Assembly: GCA_035628915.1 (NCBI GenBank)
Contig: DASPIW010000031.1
Coordinates: 1 to 64,000 of the forward strand
Direction of reading: 5' to 3'
DNA: 64,000 nt
Source: JARBUG01 sp035628915
Lineage (GTDB): Bacteria; Bacillota; Sulfobacillia; Symbiobacteriales; Symbiobacteriaceae
Of this stretch, positions 41,809-50,247 are shown piece by piece. The notes under the pieces were generated by a model that worked only from the letters and a program-made list of their open reading frames with translations, was not told the origin of the DNA and ran no database searches. Numbering within the stretch: the stretch's first letter is position 1; each line of letters opens with the position of its first letter. Position numbers and translations under genes: made by a program.

Positions 41809-42858
41809 CTAAGCGGTTAACCTTGCGGCCACCTGCCGGCAGACTGAAATGACGCATTGGACATCGCTTTCTTCGATCCCATAGTGCGTGATCATGCGGA
41901 AGGACGCCGGTCCTGTCTTCTTGGCCTTGATGCCCTCAGCCGCCAGGTCCGAAAGAAACCCTTCGACCCCACCGCGCAGACCATCAACCTGGGCCCCCAC
42001 GATGTTCGTCTGCACCTCGGAGAGATTCACCCTGAGACCCACGATCTGGCTGAGACCGACAGCCAGATTCCGGGCGTTGGCATGATCCTCCGGCAGCCGC
42101 GATACCATGTGAGTCAACGCCACAACCCCGGGAGCGGCGATCACCCCCGCCTGTCGCATCCCACCGCCCAGGCGCTGCCGCATGACCCTGGCCCGGGCGA
42201 TGAACTCGTGAGAACCCACCACCAAAGACCCAATCGGGGCGGCGAGCCCCTTCGACAGGCAAAACGTGACTACGTCTGCGTCTCTTACCACCTCCTTAAC
42301 GTCTACCCCCAGAGCCGTCGCGGCATTGAACACCCGGGCGCCGTCCATGAACAGGGATATCCCATGAGCATCGGCCAACTTCCGTAGCTCCGAAATGTTT
42401 GAGGGATGGACGACCAGGCCGCGGTTCAGGTCATAAGTCTGCTCCAGGCAAATGACCGCTGTGCGAGTTGACTGAATGCCCTGGGGACGGATTGCCCGCT
42501 CAACCTCGATCGGATCGTACCGCCCCCCGGTTACCGTCACCGGCACCGCCTGCACCTGCGAGAGGGCCGAAAGCGCACCGACCTCCAGATTGAAAATGTG
42601 CGTGTCCCGGCCGACGATGACCTCCTCGCCGCGCCCCGCCAGGGTCATGATTGAGACCTGGTTGCCCATGGTCCCGGAAATGACGAACAGTCCTGCCTCC
42701 TTGCCGAGCATAGACGCGGCAAGGGCCTCCAATTCCTGCACCGTGGGGTCTTCGCCGAGGATGTCATCGCCCACCACGGCGTTTCGCATGGCGGCGCGCA
42801 TGGCTTCGGTGGGCTGTGTTACCGTGTCGCTGCGAAGATCGATCATGTTAGGACTCAA
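41809..42858 (-). CDS. Threonine-aldolase-type beta-eliminating PLP lyase
   Basis: The 349-residue fold-type I PLP enzyme resembles low-specificity L-threonine aldolase: DLRSDTVTQPTEAMRAAM, VGDDILGEDPTVQELE, GTMGNQVSIM, MDGARVFNAATALGV and the Schiff-base Lys in FCLSKGLAAPIGSLVVG. The family cleaves beta-hydroxy amino acids to glycine plus an aldehyde, or makes them in reverse. I use TTG 42858, with GGAGG seven bases upstream; it overlaps the stop of the hydro-lyase gene (TTGA). The in-frame ATG at 42846 is the alternative. Confidence 0.88.
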   Translation of the reverse strand: MSPNMIDLRSDTVTQPTEAMRAAMRNAVVGDDILGEDPTVQELEALAASMLGKEAGLFVISGTMGNQVSIMTLAGRGEEVIVGRDTHIFNLEVGALSALSQVQAVPVTVTGGRYDPIEVERAIRPQGIQSTRTAVICLEQTYDLNRGLVVHPSNISELRKLADAHGISLFMDGARVFNAATALGVDVKEVVRDADVVTFCLSKGLAAPIGSLVVGSHEFIARARVMRQRLGGGMRQAGVIAAPGVVALTHMVSRLPEDHANARNLAVGLSQIVGLRVNLSEVQTNIVGAQVDGLRGGVEGFLSDLAAEGIKAKKTGPASFRMITHYGIEESDVQCVISVCRQVAARLTA

Positions 42859-44045
42859 GCGGTTACCTCCTCCGTCAGCTTGCCGGCAATGGCGGCGCGC
42901 ACGGCCGTCAGAGGGGACGCCAGATAGATCTCAGCGCCCTTATCGCCCATTCGGCCGGGCAGGTTGCGCGCAGTGGTCGTCACCACGCGGTCTCCCGCGG
43001 CCAGCACCCCCTGGTGGGCCCCGAAACAAGGCCCACAGCCGGGGTTTACCAGAATCCCCCCGCTCTCACGAATCACGGCGGAGAGGCCGCTCCGATCAAG
43101 CTCGTCTGCAACCTTTGCCGACGCCGGAATCACGACCAGCGTGACGTCCGGATGCACCTTCTTGCCCCTCAACTCTTCGGCCACCAGCGCAAGATCGCTG
43201 AGCCTGCCGCACGAGCAAGCTCCGATAACGACCTGGCTCACCGGCGTCTCTGCGATTTCCGAAAGCGGCTTCACGTTGCCGGGGTCCGGTGGACAGGCCA
43301 CGGAGACTGGTATCGTTGCAGCATCAAAGCGGTGGGTTTGTTCTACAGGTCCGATTGCCTCGCCGGCCTCAGGGATGTAAGCGGTAACAGCACCCATTTC
43401 GCTGACCACGTTCGCGATGGTCATCCGCTCATCCAGGCTGGCTTCACGGAGGGCCTCGCCCCAGAGCACAACTGCTTTGCCTTTCATGCCCGCTGTGCCA
43501 AAGACTCCGAGCAGATACAGGATGACATCCTTTGCCGCCAGGGGTGGGGCAATCCGGCCTGTGATTTCCACAGCCGCTACCTCAGGCGCTACCGTTCGGT
43601 ACTTGCCGGAAGCCATCACTGCCGCCAACTCCCCGGGCTTGAGCGTGAATGCCAAGACGCCGTATGCCCCCGCGGTACAGACGTGCCCGTCGGCTCCAAC
43701 CAGAATGGATCCCCGCCCGGGGGCCAGGTCCTCGGCAATCACCTGATGGATGACCCCCTGGCCCTGGTCGTAGAGCTTGACGCCGTACTTCCGGGCAAAT
43801 GACCTGATCCTCAGGTGATTCTCCCTGACCGCAGCGTTTGGGGCAGGTACCCCGTGGTCGAAAAAGAACGCGATCTTGTTCACGTCGAAAACCCTTAGAT
43901 GGGCAGCTTGCTCGAACTCCGATACCACCGCCGGACCAGAGCCGTCATGAGCGACCACCAGGTCCACCCTAAGCTCAATGCTGTCCCCGGGCTGGACGGC
44001 GCCTTTTCCCGCGGCTGCAGCAAGATGCCTCAAAATAACGTTCAT
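42855..44045 (-). CDS. Unusual LeuC/aconitase-family hydro-lyase large subunit
   Basis: The 396-residue protein aligns with the large subunit of isopropylmalate/homoaconitate isomerases. The three Cys that would hold a 4Fe-4S cluster are present: GACSCGRLSDL (GSCTNGR-like) and NPGCGPCFGAHQG. Active-site motifs are altered: GADGHVCTAGAYGVLAF instead of the usual G-D-S-H-T-x-T, and GACSCGR instead of GSCTNGR. No small subunit (LeuD) gene is nearby, and the protein lacks that swivel domain. ATG 44045 lies 21 bases after the predicted sigma-54 start. First gene of the operon; substrate unknown. Confidence 0.8.
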   Translation of the reverse strand: MNVILRHLAAAAGKGAVQPGDSIELRVDLVVAHDGSGPAVVSEFEQAAHLRVFDVNKIAFFFDHGVPAPNAAVRENHLRIRSFARKYGVKLYDQGQGVIHQVIAEDLAPGRGSILVGADGHVCTAGAYGVLAFTLKPGELAAVMASGKYRTVAPEVAAVEITGRIAPPLAAKDVILYLLGVFGTAGMKGKAVVLWGEALREASLDERMTIANVVSEMGAVTAYIPEAGEAIGPVEQTHRFDAATIPVSVACPPDPGNVKPLSEIAETPVSQVVIGACSCGRLSDLALVAEELRGKKVHPDVTLVVIPASAKVADELDRSGLSAVIRESGGILVNPGCGPCFGAHQGVLAAGDRVVTTTARNLPGRMGDKGAEIYLASPLTAVRAAIAGKLTEEVTA

Positions 44046-44075
44046 CCCGACGACCCCCTTGCGGAACCTGACACA

Positions 44076-44091
44076 AGCAAAGGCTGTGCCA
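44076..44091 (-). promoter_or_regulatory. Sigma-54 (-24/-12) promoter
   Basis: On the minus strand TGGCACAGCCTTTGCT matches the sigma-54 consensus (TGGCAC, five bases, TTGCW) with correct GG/GC spacing. Initiation is expected about 12 bases on, near 44065, just before the ATG at 44045. Confidence 0.88.
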
Positions 44092-44105
44092 GACAGAATC
44101 CTTGG

Positions 44106-44137
44106 AAACAAAAAGGCGCCGTGGAACCCCCGGCGCC
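44106..44137 (-). terminator. Terminator after the regulator gene
   Basis: The stem GGCGCCG/CGGCGCC (44115-44121 with 44131-44137) is followed on the minus strand by TTTTTGTTT. It isolates the operon from transcription of the upstream regulator gene. Confidence 0.88.
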
Positions 44138-44195
44138 CTAACGGAAACTATTCTTTTATGGACGAACAATCCGGTATATGTACTATAACGAAATT

Positions 44196-44222
44196 GTTTC
44201 ACACGTGTTTCAAGTGGAACAC
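44196..44222. promoter_or_regulatory. Putative activator binding site (UAS)
   Basis: An imperfect 18-bp palindrome GTGTTTCAAGTGGAACAC (44205-44222) plus an extra TGTTTCA unit just left of it lie about 105-135 bases upstream of the sigma-54 promoter, the usual distance for an enhancer bound by the activator encoded next door. Confidence 0.55.
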
Positions 44223-44258
44223 CTTGGTTTCAGTCCGGAAACACTGGGCGTTGCCCGA

Positions 44259-46145
44259 TTACTGTTCGTTCATTTCCTTAAGCCTTCTCCACAGCGTGGT
44301 CCTGCCAATGCCCAGTATCCGGGCGGCCTGGCCTTTGTTCCCCCGGGATTTGGCAAGAGCTTCACGGATGTCCGTATCGAAGGAGCTTCCGGAATTGGGC
44401 ACTGCAGCAGCGGGTTGCCACAGGTCATTCATCCGCAAATCCTGAAGACTTTCGGAGACGGTGCCGGCGCGTACGATACAACCTTCCGTCAAAATGACCA
44501 TCCGCTCGACGATGTTGCGAAGCTCCCGGACGTTCCCCGGCCAGAGGTATTCACAGAGGATATCCATTCCCGCTCTTTCAACTGCGGTGATCTCCTTGCC
44601 AAACCGGCGGTTAAACTCCCCAAGAAAACTCTGCACCAGAAGGGGGATATCCTGGACCCTTTCACGAAGGGGCGGAACCCGCAGGTGCAGGACGTTGATT
44701 CGGTAGTAGAGATCTTCGCGGAATGCCCCGGATGCCACCAGCCCCTTCAGGGAGCGGTTGGTAGCGGCAATGATCCGGACATCCACCGGAATGATCCGGT
44801 CATCGCCGATCCTCATCACTTCATGTTCCTGAATGACCCGGAGAACCTTTGCCTGGAGGCTCTCCGACATCTCACTGACCTCATCGAGGAAGATCGTGCC
44901 GCCGTGAGCGAGCTCAAAGAGACCTTCCTTGCCACCTTTTCGAGCTCCGGTAAAAGCGCCTTCAACGTACCCGAAGAGCTCACTTTCCAGGAGGCTTTCC
45001 TGAAGGGCGCCGCAGTTGACGGCGACGAATGGGCCGGCAGCTTTCGGGCTGACTCGATGGATGGCGTGAGCGAAGCGCTCCTTGCCGGTTCCGGTCTCCC
45101 CTTCGATCAAGACCGTTGAATCAACGCGCCCGAACCGGTCGGCCTTGGCAATGACATCAGCGATGACCCGGCTTTCGCCGGTGATGTCCCGAAAGGAGTA
45201 TTTGGCGATGTGACCCGAGGCCTGCAGACGCTGACGAATCTTTTGCTCAAGCTTCTGCAGGCGGGAGACTTCCTGAAACGTGGCCACGGCCCCGTGCACC
45301 TTGCCGCCAACTATAATGGGCACCCGGTTGGTAACCACCTGGACCCTGCCGATTTCCTGCATCTCGCCTAGTTCTGCGCTGCCGCAGTCTATGACCGCGG
45401 GCAGACGGCTGCCGGGGATCAGTTGCGTGATGCTTCTCCCCAGGGCCTGCGATGAGGGTATGCCGGTGATCGTTTCCGCCACCGGGTTGAAAGCGGTCAC
45501 CATACCCGCGGCATCTACCGCCACCACCCCGTCGTAGGAGAAGTCGATGACGGCCTTTAATCGCTGCGTGTTCTGCTTCTCGAGCTTCCGGACCTCCAAA
45601 ATTCTTCCGGCCTCTCGCAGAGCCTGATTTACCGCCTCTTCTCCCGATGTGATCACGACGCCGCGCATGGAGTGCTTCCTGGCGAGCTTGACCATCGCGA
45701 TCTTCCCGAAAACCGCCGCCACCCCGGTGGCTTTGAGTTCCTGGATCCCCGCGTCAATCCTGGTCTGATCCTTGAGCTGAATCTTCACGATCCGTTCACC
45801 AAGGATCTCTTCAAGCGCTGCCACCCCGCACAGCACTTCTTCGACGTCCAGAATTCCGACCGGCTGACCCATGGATTTGGCGGCCACGTAGGCCCGCAAT
45901 AGGTCATATCCGGTAATGGGAACATCCACCACAGGGATCCCGAGGCCTGCTCTGGCGATCATCCACGCAGTAACTCCCCGGCTGACGATGACTTCAGCCC
46001 CACTCCTTTGGGCCTCCTGGGCCAGGTGGACGCCCTGCCTGATCCGGCCTACGAGGACTTCGATCTCTTCACCGAGCTCCTGACCGACTTTTTGGGCGAG
46101 ATCTCCAAGCTCACGGTATGGCGCAATACATGCAATCTGCGGCAT
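44259..46145 (-). CDS. Sigma-54-dependent activator with PrpR-type sensor domain
   Basis: The 628-residue protein has a PrpR_N sensory domain (about 1-170, with SRGVTAWMIA), a PAS domain (about 195-300, FSYDGVVAVDAAGMVTAFNPVAETITG), an AAA+ domain (about 320-545) with Walker A GETGTGKE, the sigma-54-contacting ELFGYVEGAFTGA loop and the FLDEVSEM Walker B, and a C-terminal Fis-type helix (GQAARILGIGRTTLWRRL). PrpR-type proteins sense small carboxylates such as 2-methylcitrate. Its neighbouring operon has a sigma-54 promoter, so it is almost certainly its activator. Confidence 0.92.
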   Translation of the reverse strand: MPQIACIAPYRELGDLAQKVGQELGEEIEVLVGRIRQGVHLAQEAQRSGAEVIVSRGVTAWMIARAGLGIPVVDVPITGYDLLRAYVAAKSMGQPVGILDVEEVLCGVAALEEILGERIVKIQLKDQTRIDAGIQELKATGVAAVFGKIAMVKLARKHSMRGVVITSGEEAVNQALREAGRILEVRKLEKQNTQRLKAVIDFSYDGVVAVDAAGMVTAFNPVAETITGIPSSQALGRSITQLIPGSRLPAVIDCGSAELGEMQEIGRVQVVTNRVPIIVGGKVHGAVATFQEVSRLQKLEQKIRQRLQASGHIAKYSFRDITGESRVIADVIAKADRFGRVDSTVLIEGETGTGKERFAHAIHRVSPKAAGPFVAVNCGALQESLLESELFGYVEGAFTGARKGGKEGLFELAHGGTIFLDEVSEMSESLQAKVLRVIQEHEVMRIGDDRIIPVDVRIIAATNRSLKGLVASGAFREDLYYRINVLHLRVPPLRERVQDIPLLVQSFLGEFNRRFGKEITAVERAGMDILCEYLWPGNVRELRNIVERMVILTEGCIVRAGTVSESLQDLRMNDLWQPAAAVPNSGSSFDTDIREALAKSRGNKGQAARILGIGRTTLWRRLKEMNEQ

Positions 46146-46249
46146 TTTCGGCCCTCCACTGCGGTGGTTAAGACCGAGCCTCCGCTCGCAGCAGGAGGCT
46201 CGGTGATTTCCGATGACATTCGCGCAGACTAACCATGAGGTGATGACGC

Positions 46250-46453
46250 GTGGATCATGAACACGGCAAGGACCCGACTCCGCAAGGACGGACCCCGGAC
46301 GTTGTGCGCCGCTCGCAGCACCCGAAGCCGTCGGGGTATGAAGAGGAGAAGTACGTCAATAGCACACCCGGCCCGGAAGCGCAAGATGATGGCGTCTGGT
46401 TCTATGGTTACAAGCGGGAGAACGCATACCAGCCTGAGCGGACCGAACAGTAG
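46250..46453 (+). CDS. Small hydrophilic protein, unrecognised
   Basis: The 67-residue protein starts at GTG 46250, six bases after GAGGTGAT. It is rich in Glu, Asp, Pro, His and Gln, with a Tyr-containing middle (VWFYGYKRENAY). No known family. It is similar in style to the orphans at 33080 and 54290. Confidence 0.55.
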   Translation: MDHEHGKDPTPQGRTPDVVRRSQHPKPSGYEEEKYVNSTPGPEAQDDGVWFYGYKRENAYQPERTEQ

Positions 46454-46456
46454 CAG

Positions 46457-46487
46457 AATAAGCCCGGCGCCCGGCCGGGCCCTTATT
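46457..46487. terminator. Bidirectional terminator
   Basis: AATAAG-CCCGGC (46457-46468) pairs with GCCGGG...CTTATT (46474-46487, two extra C), with T-rich flanks on both sides, between the small protein and the HAD gene. Confidence 0.6.
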
Positions 46488-47127
46488 TGTCGAGGACCAG
46501 CGAAAGCAATTCCTGCGGGCGCTCAACCCAGGCGTCCGGCCCGGCCCCGGCCAACTCCAGCCGGTCGATCACCGTCCAGCCCACGGCTGCCGTTTTCACG
46601 CCTGCGTTCCGGCCGCACAGAATGTCAAAGGTGCTGTCGCCGACCATCAGTACGTCCGGACCCGGTACCCGTCCAAGCCGTTCCAAGGCCAGCAGCACGG
46701 GTTCTGGCTCCGGCTTGTGCTTTTCGGTGTCGTCCATGCCTACCACGGTCTCGAAAAACGGCGCAAGGTTCGTGACTCGTAGCCCGCGCAGCGCAAGGTC
46801 ACGCCGCTTGGAAGTCACAATGCCCAGCCGGACCCCTGCAGCCCGAAGCGCTTCCAGCGTGTCCCTTACCCCTTCGAACTCCTTGACCAGGGCGTCATGG
46901 TTGGCAAGGTTGTAGACCCGGTAAAGATTCGTCAGCTCCTCAGCCCGTTCTGGATGGTACCGCCCCATCGTCCTGGGCAGCGGCTCGCCGAAATGCCTGT
47001 GAATGGTGGCGGCAGGCACATCCAACCCGAGGTTCTCCTTGAGGACATGTTGAAATGAAGCTACGATCAGGTCATTGGTGTTGATCACCGTTCCGTCCAG
47101 ATCGAACAGAACGACAGAAAACGGCAT
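46483..47127 (-). CDS. HAD-family phosphatase (PpaX/Gph-like)
   Basis: The 214-residue HAD hydrolase has motif I VVLFDLDGTVINT, motif II ITSKRRD (LGIVTSKRRDLALRGL), Lys in EKHKPEPEPVLLAL and motif IV MVGDSTFDILCGRNAG. The alpha-helical cap of subclass I follows motif I. Close families are pyrophosphatase PpaX (HPr-Ser-P recycling) and phosphoglycolate phosphatase; the substrate cannot be decided. ATG 47127 follows GAAGGGGGA. Confidence 0.85.
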   Translation of the reverse strand: MPFSVVLFDLDGTVINTNDLIVASFQHVLKENLGLDVPAATIHRHFGEPLPRTMGRYHPERAEELTNLYRVYNLANHDALVKEFEGVRDTLEALRAAGVRLGIVTSKRRDLALRGLRVTNLAPFFETVVGMDDTEKHKPEPEPVLLALERLGRVPGPDVLMVGDSTFDILCGRNAGVKTAAVGWTVIDRLELAGAGPDAWVERPQELLSLVLDK

Positions 47128-47254
47128 GCAGCATCCCCCTTCGGGATATTGATTCGCCTTTTTCAGGCGACCCCCTCCCGCCCAATTCGCCCCCCGCAAA
47201 AAGGCGCCCGGTGCGCCTGCGCCGAAGCGGGAAAGAGCGAAGGGGGCAGCATAG

Positions 47255-47998
47255 ATGGGTCAGGTAGGCCTACACGGACTCACGGGCCTGGTGGTCGGCG
47301 AATATCTGCTCAGCAGCTATGTCGAAAAGCCTGCCGCCCGGCGCGCCTTGCTTTTCGGTTTCACCATGGGCAACCTGATTCCGGACCTGGACTTCCTGGC
47401 GGTGGTGGCCATGTACCCGCAGGATCAGGCGCTGGCGATGCACCTGCACCGGGGGTTCAGCCACAGCCTGTTGGCCGCGACTGCCCTGATTGTGGGGTTC
47501 TATGCGGCCGGTGCACTCATGCGCGACCTATATGTCCGTTACCTTGGCTACGGCCTCGCCCTCGGCATCGTCGCCCACTTCACGGAAGACATTTTCATTT
47601 GGTTCTCGCCCGTCGACATCTTCTGGCCGGCGAGCGTCTTTCAGATCATCCCACCCGTCAACCTGTGGCACTGGTGGAGCACACCGCCGATTGTCGGCCG
47701 GCTTCTGGGCGCCGCCGAGTTCGGGGCGTTCGCGCTGTACTACGATTACCTCGTGCGGCTGGCCGTCGCCTATGGCACCAACGAGGAGATCGTCCCACTG
47801 GCCCGCCGCATGGCCACGGCCTGCTGGACTACCTGGGCGCTCCTGACGGCCCTCGCCCTTGACCTACCCAACAGAACGTTTGATCTGACGCTGTATGTGC
47901 CAATGGGTATCATCTTCATGCCAGCGGTTTTCTACATCACCTGGCGAATGCAGGCCACCATCGAAGTACTTGCCGTACAGCGAAAGCAATCGCTATAA
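47255..47998 (+). CDS. DUF457/YdjM-type membrane metal-dependent hydrolase
   Basis: The 247-residue membrane protein has the family motifs: an early His (GLHGLTGLVVGEYLL), GNLIPDLDFLA, HRGFSHSLL and a downstream HFTEDIFIWFSPVDIFWP, with about five helices. These His/Asp residues form the presumed metal site. Function of the family is unsettled. An AAGGGGG site precedes ATG 47255 by six bases. Confidence 0.8.
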   Translation: MGQVGLHGLTGLVVGEYLLSSYVEKPAARRALLFGFTMGNLIPDLDFLAVVAMYPQDQALAMHLHRGFSHSLLAATALIVGFYAAGALMRDLYVRYLGYGLALGIVAHFTEDIFIWFSPVDIFWPASVFQIIPPVNLWHWWSTPPIVGRLLGAAEFGAFALYYDYLVRLAVAYGTNEEIVPLARRMATACWTTWALLTALALDLPNRTFDLTLYVPMGIIFMPAVFYITWRMQATIEVLAVQRKQSL

Positions 47999-48031
47999 CC
48001 CACAAGACGCCCCCCTGGCAAATACCGAAAC

Positions 48032-48057
48032 AGGGCGAGCCAGATCTGGCTCGCCCT
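48032..48057. terminator. Bidirectional terminator (perfect 26-base palindrome)
   Basis: AGGGCGAGCCAGA and its exact complement meet at 48044/48045. The palindrome lies between convergent genes and is followed by CTTT on the plus strand. Confidence 0.8.
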
Positions 48058-48070
48058 GCGCTTTATCAGA

Positions 48071-48520
48071 CTATGCCCGCCCTTCCCGAGCGGCAACGGG
48101 ATGAAGTTCATTGGGTGGCACCACGAGAATGGCGCCCTTGGCGCAAACCTCTTCGCACTCTTTGCAGCCCACACAGGCGTTGGGCTTGGTAAGTACCGCT
48201 GTACCAAAGAACTGACCTTCCCCTGCCAGCTCGAGACAGTCGAAGGGGCAGATTTCCACGCAGAAGTCGCAGCCCGTGCATGACACCGGGTCTACGACCG
48301 GCTTCGGCCAGTCGGCACGCTTGGGAATGCGGGGCTTGTAAGTGCCGAATTCGTCTGCGATGGCCAGCACCGGGCAGGCACGCACGCAGGCGTCGCAGTC
48401 GATGCAGAGCTTGGGATCGATATAGTGAAGGGCTTTCCGTTCGCCGCTGATGGCCTCGGTAGGACAGACGTTAACGCAGGCGGTGCAGCCGATGCACTTG
48501 TCGTCAATATAGTGGGCCAT
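48071..48520 (-). CDS. Multi-cluster 4Fe-4S ferredoxin
   Basis: The 149-residue protein carries four CxxCxxC-type motifs: CIGCTACVNVCP, CIDCDACVRACP, CTGCDFCVEICP and CVGCKECEEVC. These give four potential 4Fe-4S centres in two didomain units, twice the usual bacterial ferredoxin. It is soluble and without a partner enzyme nearby, so it is a general electron carrier or lost subunit. The start follows GAGGGATAA. Confidence 0.9.
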   Translation of the reverse strand: MAHYIDDKCIGCTACVNVCPTEAISGERKALHYIDPKLCIDCDACVRACPVLAIADEFGTYKPRIPKRADWPKPVVDPVSCTGCDFCVEICPFDCLELAGEGQFFGTAVLTKPNACVGCKECEEVCAKGAILVVPPNELHPVAAREGRA

Positions 48521-48636
48521 TGTTTATCCCTCCTCGGAAGTCCCGCTGCTAAACCCGGTCCGAGCCGCTACTCACCAGTATACCGCGCAAGCACTTCACG
48601 TTCAAAGGTGATCGTTTACGAAATCGGTCATTCCTG

Positions 48637-49239
48637 TCAGGCGCTGCGGAATGCGCGGGTCAGTTGGATGCGCGCCCGCTCGTCCAGTACGGCCTGCCCG
48701 CCAAGTGCCCGAACGTAATCGGCCAGGGTTTCTGCATTCAGGACAGTCACTCCACCGGCTGTGAATCCTTCTTCCGCCCGGCGCCGAATGAGCACCAGAA
48801 TGGTGGAGACCGGGATCTCAGGGCCCGCGACAGTGCCCGTGCGTTCCCGGAGCCAGCGGGCCGCCGCTTCTGCTCTGGCGCGGCTGCGTGCGACCCGGCC
48901 GCGGGCGATTCGGGCCCACGTCGACTGGGGCGTCTCGTCCAGTGAAACGCTGACGATGCCGCCGGGCCCGACCAGCAGGTAGTCGGGCCGCCCGCCGCCC
49001 TGCTGCGCCCAGTCCGTTATGAGCCAGTCAGGCTCCAGTGACCTGAGCGCAGCCCGGACTTCCTTGAGCCCCTCTCCCGACTGCCAGCGAGAAAGCGCCA
49101 GCGTGCCCACAACGCCAAACAGAAAGATGCCGATGGTCGCGAACATGTTCATCAACCGGGCACCTGTCTGCTGTGACGCACGGAAAAGGGACCCGACCAT
49201 GATGGCCATCAACACCAGAACGATCACGTAGCGGCGCAA
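48637..49239 (-). CDS. NERD-like membrane protein
   Basis: The 200-residue protein has two N-terminal hydrophobic helices (about 3-20 and 28-48) and a soluble domain where GGGRPDYLLVGPGGIVSVSLD resembles the NERD nuclease-related fold. The usual catalytic E-x-K is replaced by SLDE, so it may be inactive. Function unknown. It lies 11 bases before the cytochrome c gene stop, downstream of the qcr operon. Confidence 0.5.
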   Translation of the reverse strand: MRRYVIVLVLMAIMVGSLFRASQQTGARLMNMFATIGIFLFGVVGTLALSRWQSGEGLKEVRAALRSLEPDWLITDWAQQGGGRPDYLLVGPGGIVSVSLDETPQSTWARIARGRVARSRARAEAAARWLRERTGTVAGPEIPVSTILVLIRRRAEEGFTAGGVTVLNAETLADYVRALGGQAVLDERARIQLTRAFRSA

Positions 49240-49250
49240 CTCAGGGCCTC

Positions 49251-50198
49251 CTACTTCAGACCCAGCAGGTACCTGGCGAGTGTGGTGATCTCCTGGTCGG
49301 TCAGCTTGCCCTGGAACCGCGGCATGAAGTACGGTCCCTCGGACTTGATCTGATCCTTCAGGTTCACCGCGGGAGAGGCAGAGGCGCGGTTGGCGCTCCA
49401 GTAGACGGGCATGCGCTTGTCATGAGCCAAGGCGGGCGTCTTATCCTGGGCGTTCGCCTGTGGCACGTTTGCGTACTTGATCCAGTCCTCAATGAACTTC
49501 TGATCCAGACCCCAGCTGCCCACGTGCGTCAGATCAGGGCCGATCTTCGAGCCACTAGTGCCGATGGTATGGCAGGTCAGGCACTGGGATTTCGTCAGGT
49601 TGTTGAGAAGGGCCTTGGCGGCTGCAGTTGTCTCAGCGTCGACCCCTACGGGATCAGGCAGCGGGAACTGGCCGTCCTTGCCCTTCTCGTAGCTCGGATC
49701 CTGGAACGGCGCCAGATCGGGGTCGCCAACGATGTTCCACTGCTCACCCGTAGGATTCATGATGAACAGGGCCAGCGCCTTGACGTAGTCGTCATCCAGC
49801 GGGCCGCCGAAGTCACGGCCCCACGAAGGCATGGTGGTATAGGAGAGCCAGTTGCCGTCAGCCTGCTTCTCCCACTGGAAGTGGAGGTCGTTGCCCTTGC
49901 GGCCCTGCCGCACCGTTTGAATGATCATATCGTACTGCTGCCGGCCGGCGGGCGTCTGGTAGTCAACTTTAAAGACCGAACGATTCAGCGGCATGCCAAC
50001 AACGCCTTCGCCTCGGGGGCCGTGGCACTGGACACAGTTCAGGGCATAGGTTGCGGCGCCCTTGATCACATATTCGTCATGCTGCCGGGCCTCCGCTGAG
50101 TTCATGCGAAATGGTTCCCGCACGCAGCTGCCGACCAGGATGATCGCCAGCACGAAGGTAAGCAGCGATATGATTGTATACTTTCTCTCGTTACGCAC
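49251..50198 (-). CDS. qcrC: Membrane-anchored dihaem cytochrome c of the bc complex (QcrC-like)
   Basis: The 315-residue protein has a hydrophobic N-terminus (ISLLTFVLAIILVGSC, possibly a lipobox VGSC) and two haem c sites, CVQCH and CLTCH. Distal Met candidates are in TTMPSWGRDFG and the C-terminal GPYFMPRFQGKL. This fits the cytochrome c subunit of menaquinol:cytochrome c reductases of Gram-positives. It is downstream of the b, IV and Rieske genes in the same direction. Confidence 0.85.
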   Translation of the reverse strand: MRNERKYTIISLLTFVLAIILVGSCVREPFRMNSAEARQHDEYVIKGAATYALNCVQCHGPRGEGVVGMPLNRSVFKVDYQTPAGRQQYDMIIQTVRQGRKGNDLHFQWEKQADGNWLSYTTMPSWGRDFGGPLDDDYVKALALFIMNPTGEQWNIVGDPDLAPFQDPSYEKGKDGQFPLPDPVGVDAETTAAAKALLNNLTKSQCLTCHTIGTSGSKIGPDLTHVGSWGLDQKFIEDWIKYANVPQANAQDKTPALAHDKRMPVYWSANRASASPAVNLKDQIKSEGPYFMPRFQGKLTDQEITTLARYLLGLK

Positions 50199-50247
50199 AG
50201 GCCGTGAGCTCCTTTCCTGTGACGGATTCCCGTGAGCTGCCTACCGC

